64,000 nt of DNA from Bradyrhizobium sp. CSA112 (GTDB lineage: Bacteria > Pseudomonadota > Alphaproteobacteria > Rhizobiales > Xanthobacteraceae). Of the stretch, positions 51,901 through 59,168 are shown piece after piece. Below the pieces are notes generated by a model. That model did not search any database. It had not been told where the DNA came from and saw only the letters and a list, made by a program, of their open reading frames with translations. The stretch spans positions 62,001-126,000 of the forward strand of contig NZ_JAACFS010000003.1 in assembly GCF_029051645.1 (NCBI RefSeq), given 5' to 3'. Each line of letters starts with the position of its first letter. The stretch's first letter is position 1. Made by a program: the position numbers and the translations under genes.

Positions 51901-53425
51901 GACGAGCTCGACCGGGGCCTGGAGCATCACGACGAACGCCTTGTCGACTGGCGCGCATACGCTGACGGCCAAGGCTGCGGACGTGGCAGGCAATGTGAGC
52001 GCCGCGTCGCAGTCGGTCAGCAGTGCGATCAGTGGGTCGACTCCGACAACGCCAACAACGCCGAGCACGCCATCCTCGCTAGTCGAGTCGGCTGGTGCGA
52101 CGAGTCTCGTTGAGAACGGCGGTAAATATTACCTCGACAGCGGCAGCGGATCGGGCCCCTCGCTGAAGTATCGCGGTGCGGATTTTGTGGACGGACAAGA
52201 TGGCACCTGGACGCCGATCGGTGCGGAGAAGACGGCGACGGGCTATCAGGTTGCCTGGAAGGAGGCGAGCACCGGTCAGTACACGGCCTGGAACACCGAC
52301 AGCAACGGCAACTACGTTTCCCATGTCAGCGCCCTGACCGGCTCCGTGTCGGGCGGCCAGGTGTCGGGTACGAACTCTGGCCTAAAAACGCTCGAGACGA
52401 GCTTCCGTCAGGATCTCAACGGTGACGGGCTGATCGGTGCTTCCAGTGTAGGCACACCGACGTCGCCAACGCCAACTCCGAGCAAGCAAGTCGAGTCGGC
52501 TGGTGCGACAAGTCTCGTTGAGAGCGGCGGCAAATATTACCTCAACAGCAGCAGCGGATCCGGCCCCACATTGAAGTATGGCGGCGCGGATTTTGTGGAC
52601 GGGCAAGATGGCACCTGGACGCCGATCGGTGCGGAAAAGACGGCGACGGGCTATCAGGTTGCCTGGAAGGAGGCGAGCACCGGACAGTACACGGCCTGGA
52701 ACACCGACAACAACGGCAACTACGTTTCCCATGTCAGCACCCTGACCGGCTCCGCGTCGGGCGGCCAGGTGTCGGGTACGAACTCTGTCCTAAAAACGCT
52801 CGAGACGAGCTTCCATCAGGATCTCAACGGTGACGGACAGATCGGTGCTTCCAGTGCAGCTGCGCCGACTTCGTCTGTCGCTTTGACCACCATGTACAAG
52901 AACTGGAGCGACATCGTCACCATCAAAGGCGTCGCCGATGCCAACAGTCAGATCAAGCTGTATGATGGCAACACGTCGATTGGAAAAGTTACTGCGGCAG
53001 CCGATGGTACCTGGTCCTACCAGACATCGTCGGCCGTGTCCGACACGGTTCACACCTATACCGCCAAGCAGATCGATAGCGCTGGCCAGGTCGTCGGTAC
53101 TTCAGGGGGCGCGATTCTTGGCTCGACAGCCAGCAACACGCTGAAGAGCACCTCGGGTAATGACATCCTGGTTGGCGGCGGCCAACACGATACTTTCGTG
53201 TTTGCCGCAAACTTCGGCCGCGACGTCATCAAGGATTTCGCGGCGAGCGGAACTGCGCAAGACACGATCCAATTCAGCAGGACAGTATTCGACAGCTTTG
53301 CGAGCGTTCTCTCGCACGCGAGCCAAGTTGGTCAGGACGTCGTCATTTCCACCGGAAGCGACGCGCTTACGCTGAAGAACACCAAACTGAGCGCGCTTAA
53401 TAGCGGCGACTTCCACTTTGCGTGA
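48947..53425 (+). CDS. Giant type I-secreted modular beta-helix protein, 1492 aa
   Basis: No Sec signal; starts at ATG 48947 after AGGAG. Layout: parallel beta-helix 1 (about 1-300), two Ig-like modules (310-505), Pro/Asn-rich linker, beta-helix 2 (517-837), two Ig-like modules (844-1036), two nearly identical Trp-rich C-terminal-type modules (1045-1303; QVAWKEASTGQYTAWNTD, SFRQDLNGDGLIG), a fifth Ig-like module, and a calcium-binding-type end (GNDILVGGGQHDTFVFAANFG) with a C-terminal secretion signal region. The helices share the start DGSxNAPxGxPQV and the motif VTGNNVTLDGYDF, so they arose by duplication. Beta-helix proteins of this kind include lyases and epimerases of uronate polymers. 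The type I secretion genes follow directly. Confidence 0.9.
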   Translation: MAVNDGSANAPNGSPQVPNLLDSYATRPPWEVAGVDYAVGIPSGTVLKNPSTINMSGVSIDTANHLIRVTGNNVTLDGYDFKGWGVYVTNGASNTTIKNSNFPPGSSIYADPSTSNVSVIANTFDHTGDRESSAFVTLSGSGNKIVQYNYMHDSAQHFVELNNGGTVNYSYNLIMDGGTVAGAHLNVLQMMGSFPNTVVSYNTIYQSPQAAGGELIQLADGGNGLIANNTIIAIPDASGDPSVSAMIHAQPGETGVVQNNYMYGGGAYYYFYPGSGGGISMTYSGNVDMATGKTINKDNSVTGTATPPTTPTTVAAPVIESFSTDSGTTGDHITNDNTLTLTGRAPANSTVKVYEGSTQIGTTTANSSGAWSYTTSALSDASHTLKATATNSSGQTSAASSTLSVAVDTKAPAAPTIASNTVNSASQVALSGNAEANSTIKVYDGTTQVGTATANSNGAWSLTTSALTTGSHTLTAKATDAAGNASVASSAVNPVIGTGSNPAPNPNPTPNPGGGAGDGSSNAPAGAPQVANLLNEYGANRAPWKVAGVDYHVGVPDGQVLKNPATISMAGVTVNASSHIVTVTGNNVTLDGYDFSLNGGWGVVINGTNTTILNSNFKIGANGNAPILGTQSSGNVYVGNTTIDGSNVGVAGTQGQHGLITMRGSGTLTVDHSWLKNAGNDMIQMHNSGPAAVVIQYNLIQNAGMTPGAHGDYLEFVGGPYTATVMYNTTTQNGGITQGFMIESDLADSAGNITLKGIITSGEIGYNTMMGSVNAFTAVTVPSLVNTFKVHDNYFDPSESLAGLAIGGIRGGPNDSSAKTVYVHNVNMVSGSILQDANAPTTPSTPSAPVIASFSNDTGAAGDGITNDNTLALKGTAAANSTIKIYDGSTQIGAATASSTGSWDYITSVLTDAKHVLTATATSPSGQTSAKSGAVTVTVDTAAPTTPVLSTNAIVNTNQVKLSGTAEANSTVTVYDGTTVVGTGTTSSTGAWSITTNALSTGAHTLTAKAADVAGNVSAASQSVSSAISGSTPTTPTTPSTPSSLVESAGATSLVENGGKYYLDSGSGSGPSLKYRGADFVDGQDGTWTPIGAEKTATGYQVAWKEASTGQYTAWNTDSNGNYVSHVSALTGSVSGGQVSGTNSGLKTLETSFRQDLNGDGLIGASSVGTPTSPTPTPSKQVESAGATSLVESGGKYYLNSSSGSGPTLKYGGADFVDGQDGTWTPIGAEKTATGYQVAWKEASTGQYTAWNTDNNGNYVSHVSTLTGSASGGQVSGTNSVLKTLETSFHQDLNGDGQIGASSAAAPTSSVALTTMYKNWSDIVTIKGVADANSQIKLYDGNTSIGKVTAAADGTWSYQTSSAVSDTVHTYTAKQIDSAGQVVGTSGGAILGSTASNTLKSTSGNDILVGGGQHDTFVFAANFGRDVIKDFAASGTAQDTIQFSRTVFDSFASVLSHASQVGQDVVISTGSDALTLKNTKLSALNSGDFHFA
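48951..49834 (+). repeat. Segment duplicated in inverted orientation at 30316-31190
   Basis: Encodes the first beta-helix of the giant protein. The inverted partner 17.8 kb away is nearly identical at the nucleotide level, including synonymous positions, which points to recent duplication or gene conversion. Confidence 0.85.
52082..52856 (+). repeat. Tandem duplication of Trp-rich module (2 x 367 bp, 408-bp spacing)
   Basis: Copies at 52082-52448 and 52490-52856 begin with GTCGAGTCGGCTGGTGCGA and end with GGTGCTTCCAGTG. They differ at few positions, so the duplication is recent and could expand or contract by slippage or recombination. Confidence 0.85.
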
Positions 53426-53483
53426 GCTGGGGGTTTGTAAAAGGAGTTGGTAACATCTGCCTTGGGGACACCCCCAGAAGGGC

Positions 53484-55454
53484 ATGGTTCAAGGGGCGAG
53501 TGCCATGACTGATTTCAGAAGGCGGGGGGAAATCCCCCCGCCCAAGAGGCTTGACGAGATCGAGGTCTCAAGATGGGCGGTGTTTGTCGCCGCCTTGGGA
53601 ATTCTGGCGGAACGAGCTCGATCGTGGTTGCGCATTCCTGAAGTGAATGAGTGCGCGGAGCGTTCGGTCGAAGCCATTCGCCAGCGCCTGTTCTCGCGCT
53701 GGCGCTCGGCGAGAGAGTACGATGAGCCGCGATCCGAAATATCGGCCTTCCTGGTGTCTTGCCGCCGAATATTCTGGGCTTTGGCAGCGTTCAGTGGCCT
53801 GAGCAATCTTCTTATGCTCACCGGCTCATTCTTCATGCTTCAGGTTTACGATCGGGTGCTGCCGGGTCGTAGCATACCGACACTGGTCGCGCTCTTGTTG
53901 CTCGCAACGGTGCTCTACGCATTTCAGGGCGGCCTAGATCTGGTCCGAAATAGAATAAGCGCGCGGATTGGACGTTACTTCGACGAAAGGCTCGGGGCGC
54001 GCGTATTCGATTCACTGGTTCGTCTTCCTCTTAAGACGCGCGGCGATGGTGACGGTATGCAGCCGCTGCGGGATCTTGATCTGGTCCGCAGCTTTCTTTC
54101 GGGAGGCGGGCCGATCGCGCTGTTTGACCTGCCGTGGATGCCAATTTATCTCGGCATCTGCTTTCTTTTTCATTTCTGGATCGGCGTAACCGCACTAATA
54201 GGCGGACTGCTGCTGGTCGCCATAACGGTTGCGACCGAGATGCGAACGCGCGGGCCGGCGAAGGCATCTTCGCGATTGGCGATTTCACGCAGCGCGCTCG
54301 CTGCGGAAGGGCGACGAAACGCTGAAGTTCTCCAGGCCATGGGCATGAGGCGGCAAGCTGCGCAACGCTGGCAGTCCATCAATACAAAATACCTTGCGGC
54401 GCACGAGAGCGCGAGTGATGTGGCGAGCGGACTCGGTGGGCTTTCCAAGATCCTTCGTTCATTTCTCCAGTCTCTGGTCCTCGCCGTTGGCGCGGTCCTT
54501 GTCATCAATCAGGAATCCACGGCAGGCATCATCATTGCTGGATCGATCCTGACGGCGAGGGCACTTGCTCCCGTAGAGACGGCGATCGCCAACTGGAAAG
54601 GATTCGTCGCCGCACGTCAGTCCGGACAACGGCTGGATCAGTTGCTTGAACTCCTGCCCAAGGAGAAGGAGCCGCTCGCGCTGCCGGCGCCGACCGAGGC
54701 GTTCGTCGTGGAGCAGCTCTATGTCGCGGCGCCGGATTCAGAGAAGCTGATCCTTAGTGATGTCTCGTTCCAATTGCGAAAGGGAGAGGCCGTTGGAATC
54801 ATCGGGCCGAGCGGTGCCGGCAAGTCGACGTTGGCCCGTGCGCTCGTTGGTGTCTGGCCACGGCTTCGTGGCAGGATCAAGCTCGACAACGCTGCGCTGG
54901 ATCAGTGGTCCTCGGAAGCATTAGGTAGGCATATCGGCTATCTGCCGCAGGATATCGAACTGTTCGAGGGCAGCATCGCCGTCAATATTGCGCGATTTGA
55001 TCTAAAGGCCACCCCGGACGCCGTCCTGGAAGCGGCACGGATCGCCGGTGTGCATGATCTCATCCTTTCATTCCCGGATGGCTATAGTACGCAGGTTGGT
55101 GAGGGCGGAATGACGTTGTCCGCTGGCCAGCGCCAACGGATTGGACTTGCGCGCGCCTTCTACGGCAACCCCTTCCTGGTGGTGCTTGATGAGCCGACCT
55201 CAAATCTCGATGCAGAGGGGGAAGCAGCTCTCACCGAGGCAATCGTCAACGTGCGTAACCGCGGTGGGATCGTCGTAGTGGTTGCCCATCGTCCAAAAGC
55301 GCTTGAAGCAGTCGACCATGTATTGGTAGTGGGCGATGGAAGAGTGCAGTCGTTTGGTCCGAAAGAGGAGGTTCTCAGGACCGTGCTGCGGACGCCCGTG
55401 CCGCTCAAGGTGGTGGCGGATAGCCAGGGAGGCGGCAGATGGACAGTGCGGTGA
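53484..55454 (+). CDS. Type I secretion permease/ATPase (PrtD-type)
   Basis: A 656-residue ABC exporter, longer than the usual 550-600 because of an N-terminal cytoplasmic extension of about 80 residues. ATG 53484 (GAAGGGC upstream); ATG 53505 is an alternative. The membrane domain starts near FWALAAFSGLSNLLMLTGSF. The nucleotide domain has Walker A (GPSGAGKST, about 440), signature (LSAGQRQR, about 545), Walker B (FLVVLDEPTSNLD) and H-loop (VVAHRP). No C39-like domain. It follows the giant protein gene by 58 bp and overlaps the adaptor gene by 16 bp, so the giant protein is its likely substrate. Confidence 0.93.
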   Translation: MVQGASAMTDFRRRGEIPPPKRLDEIEVSRWAVFVAALGILAERARSWLRIPEVNECAERSVEAIRQRLFSRWRSAREYDEPRSEISAFLVSCRRIFWALAAFSGLSNLLMLTGSFFMLQVYDRVLPGRSIPTLVALLLLATVLYAFQGGLDLVRNRISARIGRYFDERLGARVFDSLVRLPLKTRGDGDGMQPLRDLDLVRSFLSGGGPIALFDLPWMPIYLGICFLFHFWIGVTALIGGLLLVAITVATEMRTRGPAKASSRLAISRSALAAEGRRNAEVLQAMGMRRQAAQRWQSINTKYLAAHESASDVASGLGGLSKILRSFLQSLVLAVGAVLVINQESTAGIIIAGSILTARALAPVETAIANWKGFVAARQSGQRLDQLLELLPKEKEPLALPAPTEAFVVEQLYVAAPDSEKLILSDVSFQLRKGEAVGIIGPSGAGKSTLARALVGVWPRLRGRIKLDNAALDQWSSEALGRHIGYLPQDIELFEGSIAVNIARFDLKATPDAVLEAARIAGVHDLILSFPDGYSTQVGEGGMTLSAGQRQRIGLARAFYGNPFLVVLDEPTSNLDAEGEAALTEAIVNVRNRGGIVVVVAHRPKALEAVDHVLVVGDGRVQSFGPKEEVLRTVLRTPVPLKVVADSQGGGRWTVR

Positions 55455-56752
55455 CCCCGGCGCTGCACTCGATTCAGCGATACATGGTCGTCGGGATCAT
55501 CATGACGGCTTTCGTGACATTTGGAATCGGCGGCTGGGCAGCAACTTCGCAGTTGTCAGGCGCCGTGATCGGCCAAGGCGTCGTCGTCGTCGATTCGAGT
55601 GTGAAGAAAGTTCAGCACGGCACCGGCGGTATTGTCGGCGAACTGCGGGTGCGGGACGGAGACAAGGTTAGTGCGGGTGACATACTAATTCGTCTTGATG
55701 AAACTCAGACGCTGGCTAGCGCGACGATCGTCACCAAGAGCCTCGACGAACTGCTCGCTCGCCAGGCTCGCCTTGAAGCGGAACGGGACAGCGTCGACGA
55801 GATCGCATTTCCTAAGGCGCTGCTGGAAAGGATGAAAGACAGCCGTTCCGAAGCCGGGCGCGCTATCGCTGCCGAACGGGCGTTGTTTGACCTTCGCGGC
55901 CAGGCCCGGAACGGGCAGAAGTCGCAGCTCAAGGAGCGACGAGCGCAGCTACAGGACGAAATCAAGGGCTATACAGGACAAGCCGAGGCCAAGCAGAAGG
56001 AAGTCAATTTCATCCTTGGAGAACTGGAAGGAGTTCGCGGCCTCTTCCAGAAGAATCTCGTGCCGATCGCTCGGCTCAACGCGCTGGAGCGCGACAGCGC
56101 TCGTCTGGAGGGCGAGCGTAGTCAACTGGCCGGGATGATCGCGCAGGCAAAGGGCAAAATTGCCGAGGTCGAACTTCAGATCATTCAAATCGATCAGGAT
56201 TTGCGAACCGAGGTTGGCAAGGATTTGATAGAAACCCGCTCAAAGCTGTCCGAACTTGCTGAACGCAAGATCGCTGCCGTGGACCAGCTCAATCGCATCG
56301 ACATTCGAGCACCCCAGTCCGGCCGAGTTCACCAGCTTGCGGTCCATACTGTCGGAGGCGTGATCGCCCCGGGCGAGCAGATCATGCTCATCGTGCCGGA
56401 TGCTGACGCCCTCGCAGTTGAGGTTAAGATTGCTCCCCGAGAAATTGATCAGGTCTATGTTGGTCAATCGGCAACGCTTCGGTTTGCGGCCTTCAATCAG
56501 AAGACAACCCCCGAGATAGATGGGGAAGTCGCTGTGGTCTCCGCAGACCTCACACAGGAACAGCGGACCGGCGCGAGCTATTACACGGCTCGGGTTCTGC
56601 TCAAGCCCGAGGAACTGGCAAAGCTCGGATCGGCCAAGGTGGTGCCAGGCATGCCGGTCGAGGTCTTTATCAAGACGCCGTCGAGAACCGCGCTGTCATA
56701 TCTGCTCAAGCCCTTGCAGGATCAGGCGCAGCACGCGTTGAAGGAGCGGTAA
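55439..56752 (+). CDS. HlyD-family adaptor of type I secretion system (PrtE-type)
   Basis: 437 residues from ATG 55439. One N-terminal membrane helix (YMVVGIIMTAFVTFGIGGWAA) is followed by the lipoyl half-motif (VVVVDSSVKKVQHGTGGIVG, RVRDGDKVSAGDILIRLD), a coiled-coil hairpin, the second lipoyl half (IDIRAPQSGRVHQLAVHTVGG) and a beta-barrel domain. It pairs with the PrtD-type protein. Its 3' end overlaps the opposite-strand phosphatase gene by 47 bp. A TolC partner is not in the window. Confidence 0.93.
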   Translation: MDSAVTPALHSIQRYMVVGIIMTAFVTFGIGGWAATSQLSGAVIGQGVVVVDSSVKKVQHGTGGIVGELRVRDGDKVSAGDILIRLDETQTLASATIVTKSLDELLARQARLEAERDSVDEIAFPKALLERMKDSRSEAGRAIAAERALFDLRGQARNGQKSQLKERRAQLQDEIKGYTGQAEAKQKEVNFILGELEGVRGLFQKNLVPIARLNALERDSARLEGERSQLAGMIAQAKGKIAEVELQIIQIDQDLRTEVGKDLIETRSKLSELAERKIAAVDQLNRIDIRAPQSGRVHQLAVHTVGGVIAPGEQIMLIVPDADALAVEVKIAPREIDQVYVGQSATLRFAAFNQKTTPEIDGEVAVVSADLTQEQRTGASYYTARVLLKPEELAKLGSAKVVPGMPVEVFIKTPSRTALSYLLKPLQDQAQHALKER

Positions 56753-57890
56753 GCGTACCCTCCAGCTCGTCACTCGCTAACTGGATAATAGAGGTGTTCT
56801 CGATGACGACGCAGGTAAGCCGTCCTGTTGCGTAAGCTCCTGTGTCGATATTGAGCCGGTTCGGCCGCAGATCGGGCTCGTTCACTGGTGTATGGCCGTG
56901 CACCACGAATCGTTCGAACGGCTGTTCGCAGTTGAGAAAATCGTCACGAATCCAGAGCAGATCATTCTCGGTCTGCTCGTGGATTGGAACGCCGGGACGA
57001 ACGCCAGCATGGACAAAGAGAAAGCCGCCACAGCTAAACTTCAAGTCGAGCGATTGCAGAAAATCGAGATGCTCTCGCGGAACAACTTCCGCGAACTCGG
57101 TCGCCAGCATGGCCTGTTCGTCTCGATCAGGATTGATGCTCGGTCTAAGACCATAAGAAAGCAGGGTTTCGAGACCGCCGTACCGTCGCCATTCGTCCAA
57201 GCTGAGCGGATCGGCGAGGAAACGCGGCAGGAACGTTTCATGGTTTCCGCGAAGGAAGATTGTTTTGTGGGATTTCTGCCATCGCAGCAGCAGATCGAGC
57301 ACATTTCGCGAGTCGGGTCCCCTGTCGATATAGTCACCCACGAAGACGGTAATTGGACGGGGGACCGGACGTTGTTTGCAGTCGGCGTCGATGGCCGCCA
57401 GTAGCCTCTCCAGAAGATCGGAGCGGCCGTGTACGTCGCCCACCGCATATATTCTGATGCCTTCAGGGAGTGCCGCGCGCGTTTGGCTGCCCTGGCCAAG
57501 CGCGCTAGTCGAGACGTCAGTCTTCGACATGGATTGCGCGCGCCGCGAACCCCAAGCTCGACCCGCCGGCGCCGAGATGTGGGCGGCTGCAACGCGGCGA
57601 ATGTAAGAGCGCCACAACCCCCACGTCCGAATACTTGTCGGTTCGGAGCTATGTGGCAGAGGCGGTTTTGACCTCTCGTCGAGCGGAGCGGTCAGCCCGT
57701 CTTTCTGCCGTGCCGTTTGCTCGCACTCAAGCCCCTTGATGCCCGAATCAGGCGTCATGTGATTGCTTTGATCTTTTGCAAAGTAGCGTCCACTAAGCAC
57801 ATCCATTCGCCTATGATGAAACGTCATCGCTGCGATTGAAACGAGTAGAACCACTTCCAAGCCAATAATCACAAGGAGCTCTTCGAGCAT
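56706..57890 (-). CDS. Membrane-anchored PPP-type serine/threonine phosphatase-like metallophosphoesterase
   Basis: 394 residues. An N-terminal membrane anchor (LLVIIGLEVVLLVSIAAMTF) is followed by about 120 residues of low-complexity linker. The catalytic domain has all PPP motifs: YAVGDVHGR, VFVGDYIDRGPDS, FLRGNHE, FVHAGVRPG and VVHGHTP, the last two supplying metal-binding His. It could dephosphorylate proteins or small molecules such as diadenosine tetraphosphate. It begins beside an AT-rich island like the other locus genes. A link to the tyrosine-kinase co-polymerase is speculative, since PPP enzymes usually prefer Ser/Thr. Confidence 0.88.
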   Translation of the reverse strand: MLEELLVIIGLEVVLLVSIAAMTFHHRRMDVLSGRYFAKDQSNHMTPDSGIKGLECEQTARQKDGLTAPLDERSKPPLPHSSEPTSIRTWGLWRSYIRRVAAAHISAPAGRAWGSRRAQSMSKTDVSTSALGQGSQTRAALPEGIRIYAVGDVHGRSDLLERLLAAIDADCKQRPVPRPITVFVGDYIDRGPDSRNVLDLLLRWQKSHKTIFLRGNHETFLPRFLADPLSLDEWRRYGGLETLLSYGLRPSINPDRDEQAMLATEFAEVVPREHLDFLQSLDLKFSCGGFLFVHAGVRPGVPIHEQTENDLLWIRDDFLNCEQPFERFVVHGHTPVNEPDLRPNRLNIDTGAYATGRLTCVVIENTSIIQLASDELEGTLTAPSTRAAPDPARA

Positions 57891-57990
57891 AAAATAGAAA
57901 GCTCTTAATCTTAAATGCCAATATAATATATTTAAATATTGCCTTGCCGAGAAAAATGCCGCAATATAATATATTCCATTAAATTGGAGG
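57890..57990. promoter_or_regulatory. AT-rich island with 13-bp direct repeat
   Basis: The strongest island of the window. AATATAATATATT occurs at 57920-57932 and again at 57963-57975, 43 bp apart (about four helical turns). A further ATTAAATTGGAGG follows. It lies upstream of the phosphatase gene. Confidence 0.5.
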
Positions 57991-58446
57991 TATTTACGAG
58001 GTCACTTGGGTTGGGCAAGCCCTCCTGGTGCCCGCAACAACAGAGTCAGGCCAAGTCCCATGCAAGGTGCCGCGTAAGACCATTCATATGTTGCGTCTGT
58101 ATTCCGACGCGATCGGCCGCGAGATACATGTTGACCGGCAGAGGATCGCCGAGAAGCTCGCCCGTTCTTGGCTGCGAAGTTGTCGCAATCCACTGATCGA
58201 CGCTGTAGAGCTATTTCCTCGGGAGGTCCGGGACTGACGAAAAGCATCCCTAACTGGAAGGCTGCCGCGAGTTCGGAAAACTTTGGCTGGTTAAGGATAC
58301 GCAGGAAGACGAATTCTTCTGACAGGTCACCAGGGCTATGACGCCAAGTGCAACGACCGGCAAATTCGCCATTCCCCATGACATGCCAGAACGCGTAGTT
58401 TCAGGTCGAGATCCCATTCATGCGTAGGCGGAGAGCGCAGAAGCCC
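57991..58446. other. Intergenic region before acetyltransferase gene
   Basis: A 69-codon plus frame (58028-58237, containing LYSDAIGREIHVDRQRIAEK) is weakly protein-like but has no ribosome site or known family. Nothing else seen. Confidence 0.3.
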
Positions 58447-59034
58447 ATGGACTCCAGGTTTGATCATCGAATCACCGAAGAACAGGCTGACGAATGGTTG
58501 GCGCTCTGTCGGCGCTTTTTTCAACTTCTTGCGGCTCGCAAGAAACGACAGTTCAATCGAAGAGTGTCAATCGCAGATTTGCTTTCCGAACGGCATGATA
58601 ACGCTGCTGCCTATGGGTTCGGAGAGGGCACGACAATGTATGATAATGTGCTCGTTCTGAGTGACGTTGTCGTTGGTCGAAATACTTGGATCGGCCCGGG
58701 CTGCCTTCTGGATGGATCGGGCGGGGGTCTTGAGATCGGCGATTGGTGCTCCATTTCCGCCGGTGTTCAGATCTACACACACAACACCGTGAACCGCTCG
58801 ATCTCGCTTGGAGCGAAGCCGGTCGACTACGCGCCGACAAAAATCGGTCACGGGGTCTACATCGGTCCAAATGCCGTCATTCAGATGGGGGTGACGGTAG
58901 GTGACAGAGCGGTGATTGGCGCAAACTCGCTGGTCAATCGGGATATCCCACCAGGAGCTAAGGCGTTCGGCTCTCCCGCACGACTTTTCGGCACTGAAGC
59001 ATCTCGGCCGAAATCCGCACGGCCCGACGAGTAA
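58447..59034 (+). CDS. Hexapeptide-repeat acyltransferase (WcaF/maltose-acetyltransferase-like)
   Basis: 195 residues from ATG 58447 (GCAGAAG upstream; ATG 58420 also open). The left-handed beta-helix has repeats VVVGRNTWIGPGCLLDGSGG, LEIGDWCSISAGVQIYTHNT (catalytic His in YTHNT), IGHGVYIGPNAVI and VGDRAVIGANSLVNRDIPPG, AKAFGSPARL. Family members O-acetylate sugars of lipopolysaccharide or exopolysaccharide. The gene stands alone and converges on the next one. Confidence 0.88.
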   Translation: MDSRFDHRITEEQADEWLALCRRFFQLLAARKKRQFNRRVSIADLLSERHDNAAAYGFGEGTTMYDNVLVLSDVVVGRNTWIGPGCLLDGSGGGLEIGDWCSISAGVQIYTHNTVNRSISLGAKPVDYAPTKIGHGVYIGPNAVIQMGVTVGDRAVIGANSLVNRDIPPGAKAFGSPARLFGTEASRPKSARPDE

Positions 59035-59168
59035 ACTAACTCCTCAACGTTTGGCAGCAATCCGTCGATCTGACGTGCCGCCCCGCATCGAGGCGTCCAT
59101 CGGAGCCGGGCGAACGAGGGCTTAGTCCAAGTCGCCAAAGCTCCGCTGAAGCAAGCAAAATCTCCTTG

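Noticed and set aside
48947..53425. Repeats in the giant gene considered as a CRISPR array or satellite
   Set aside because: They are in-frame protein module repeats (Ig-like and Trp-rich), not short spaced repeats.
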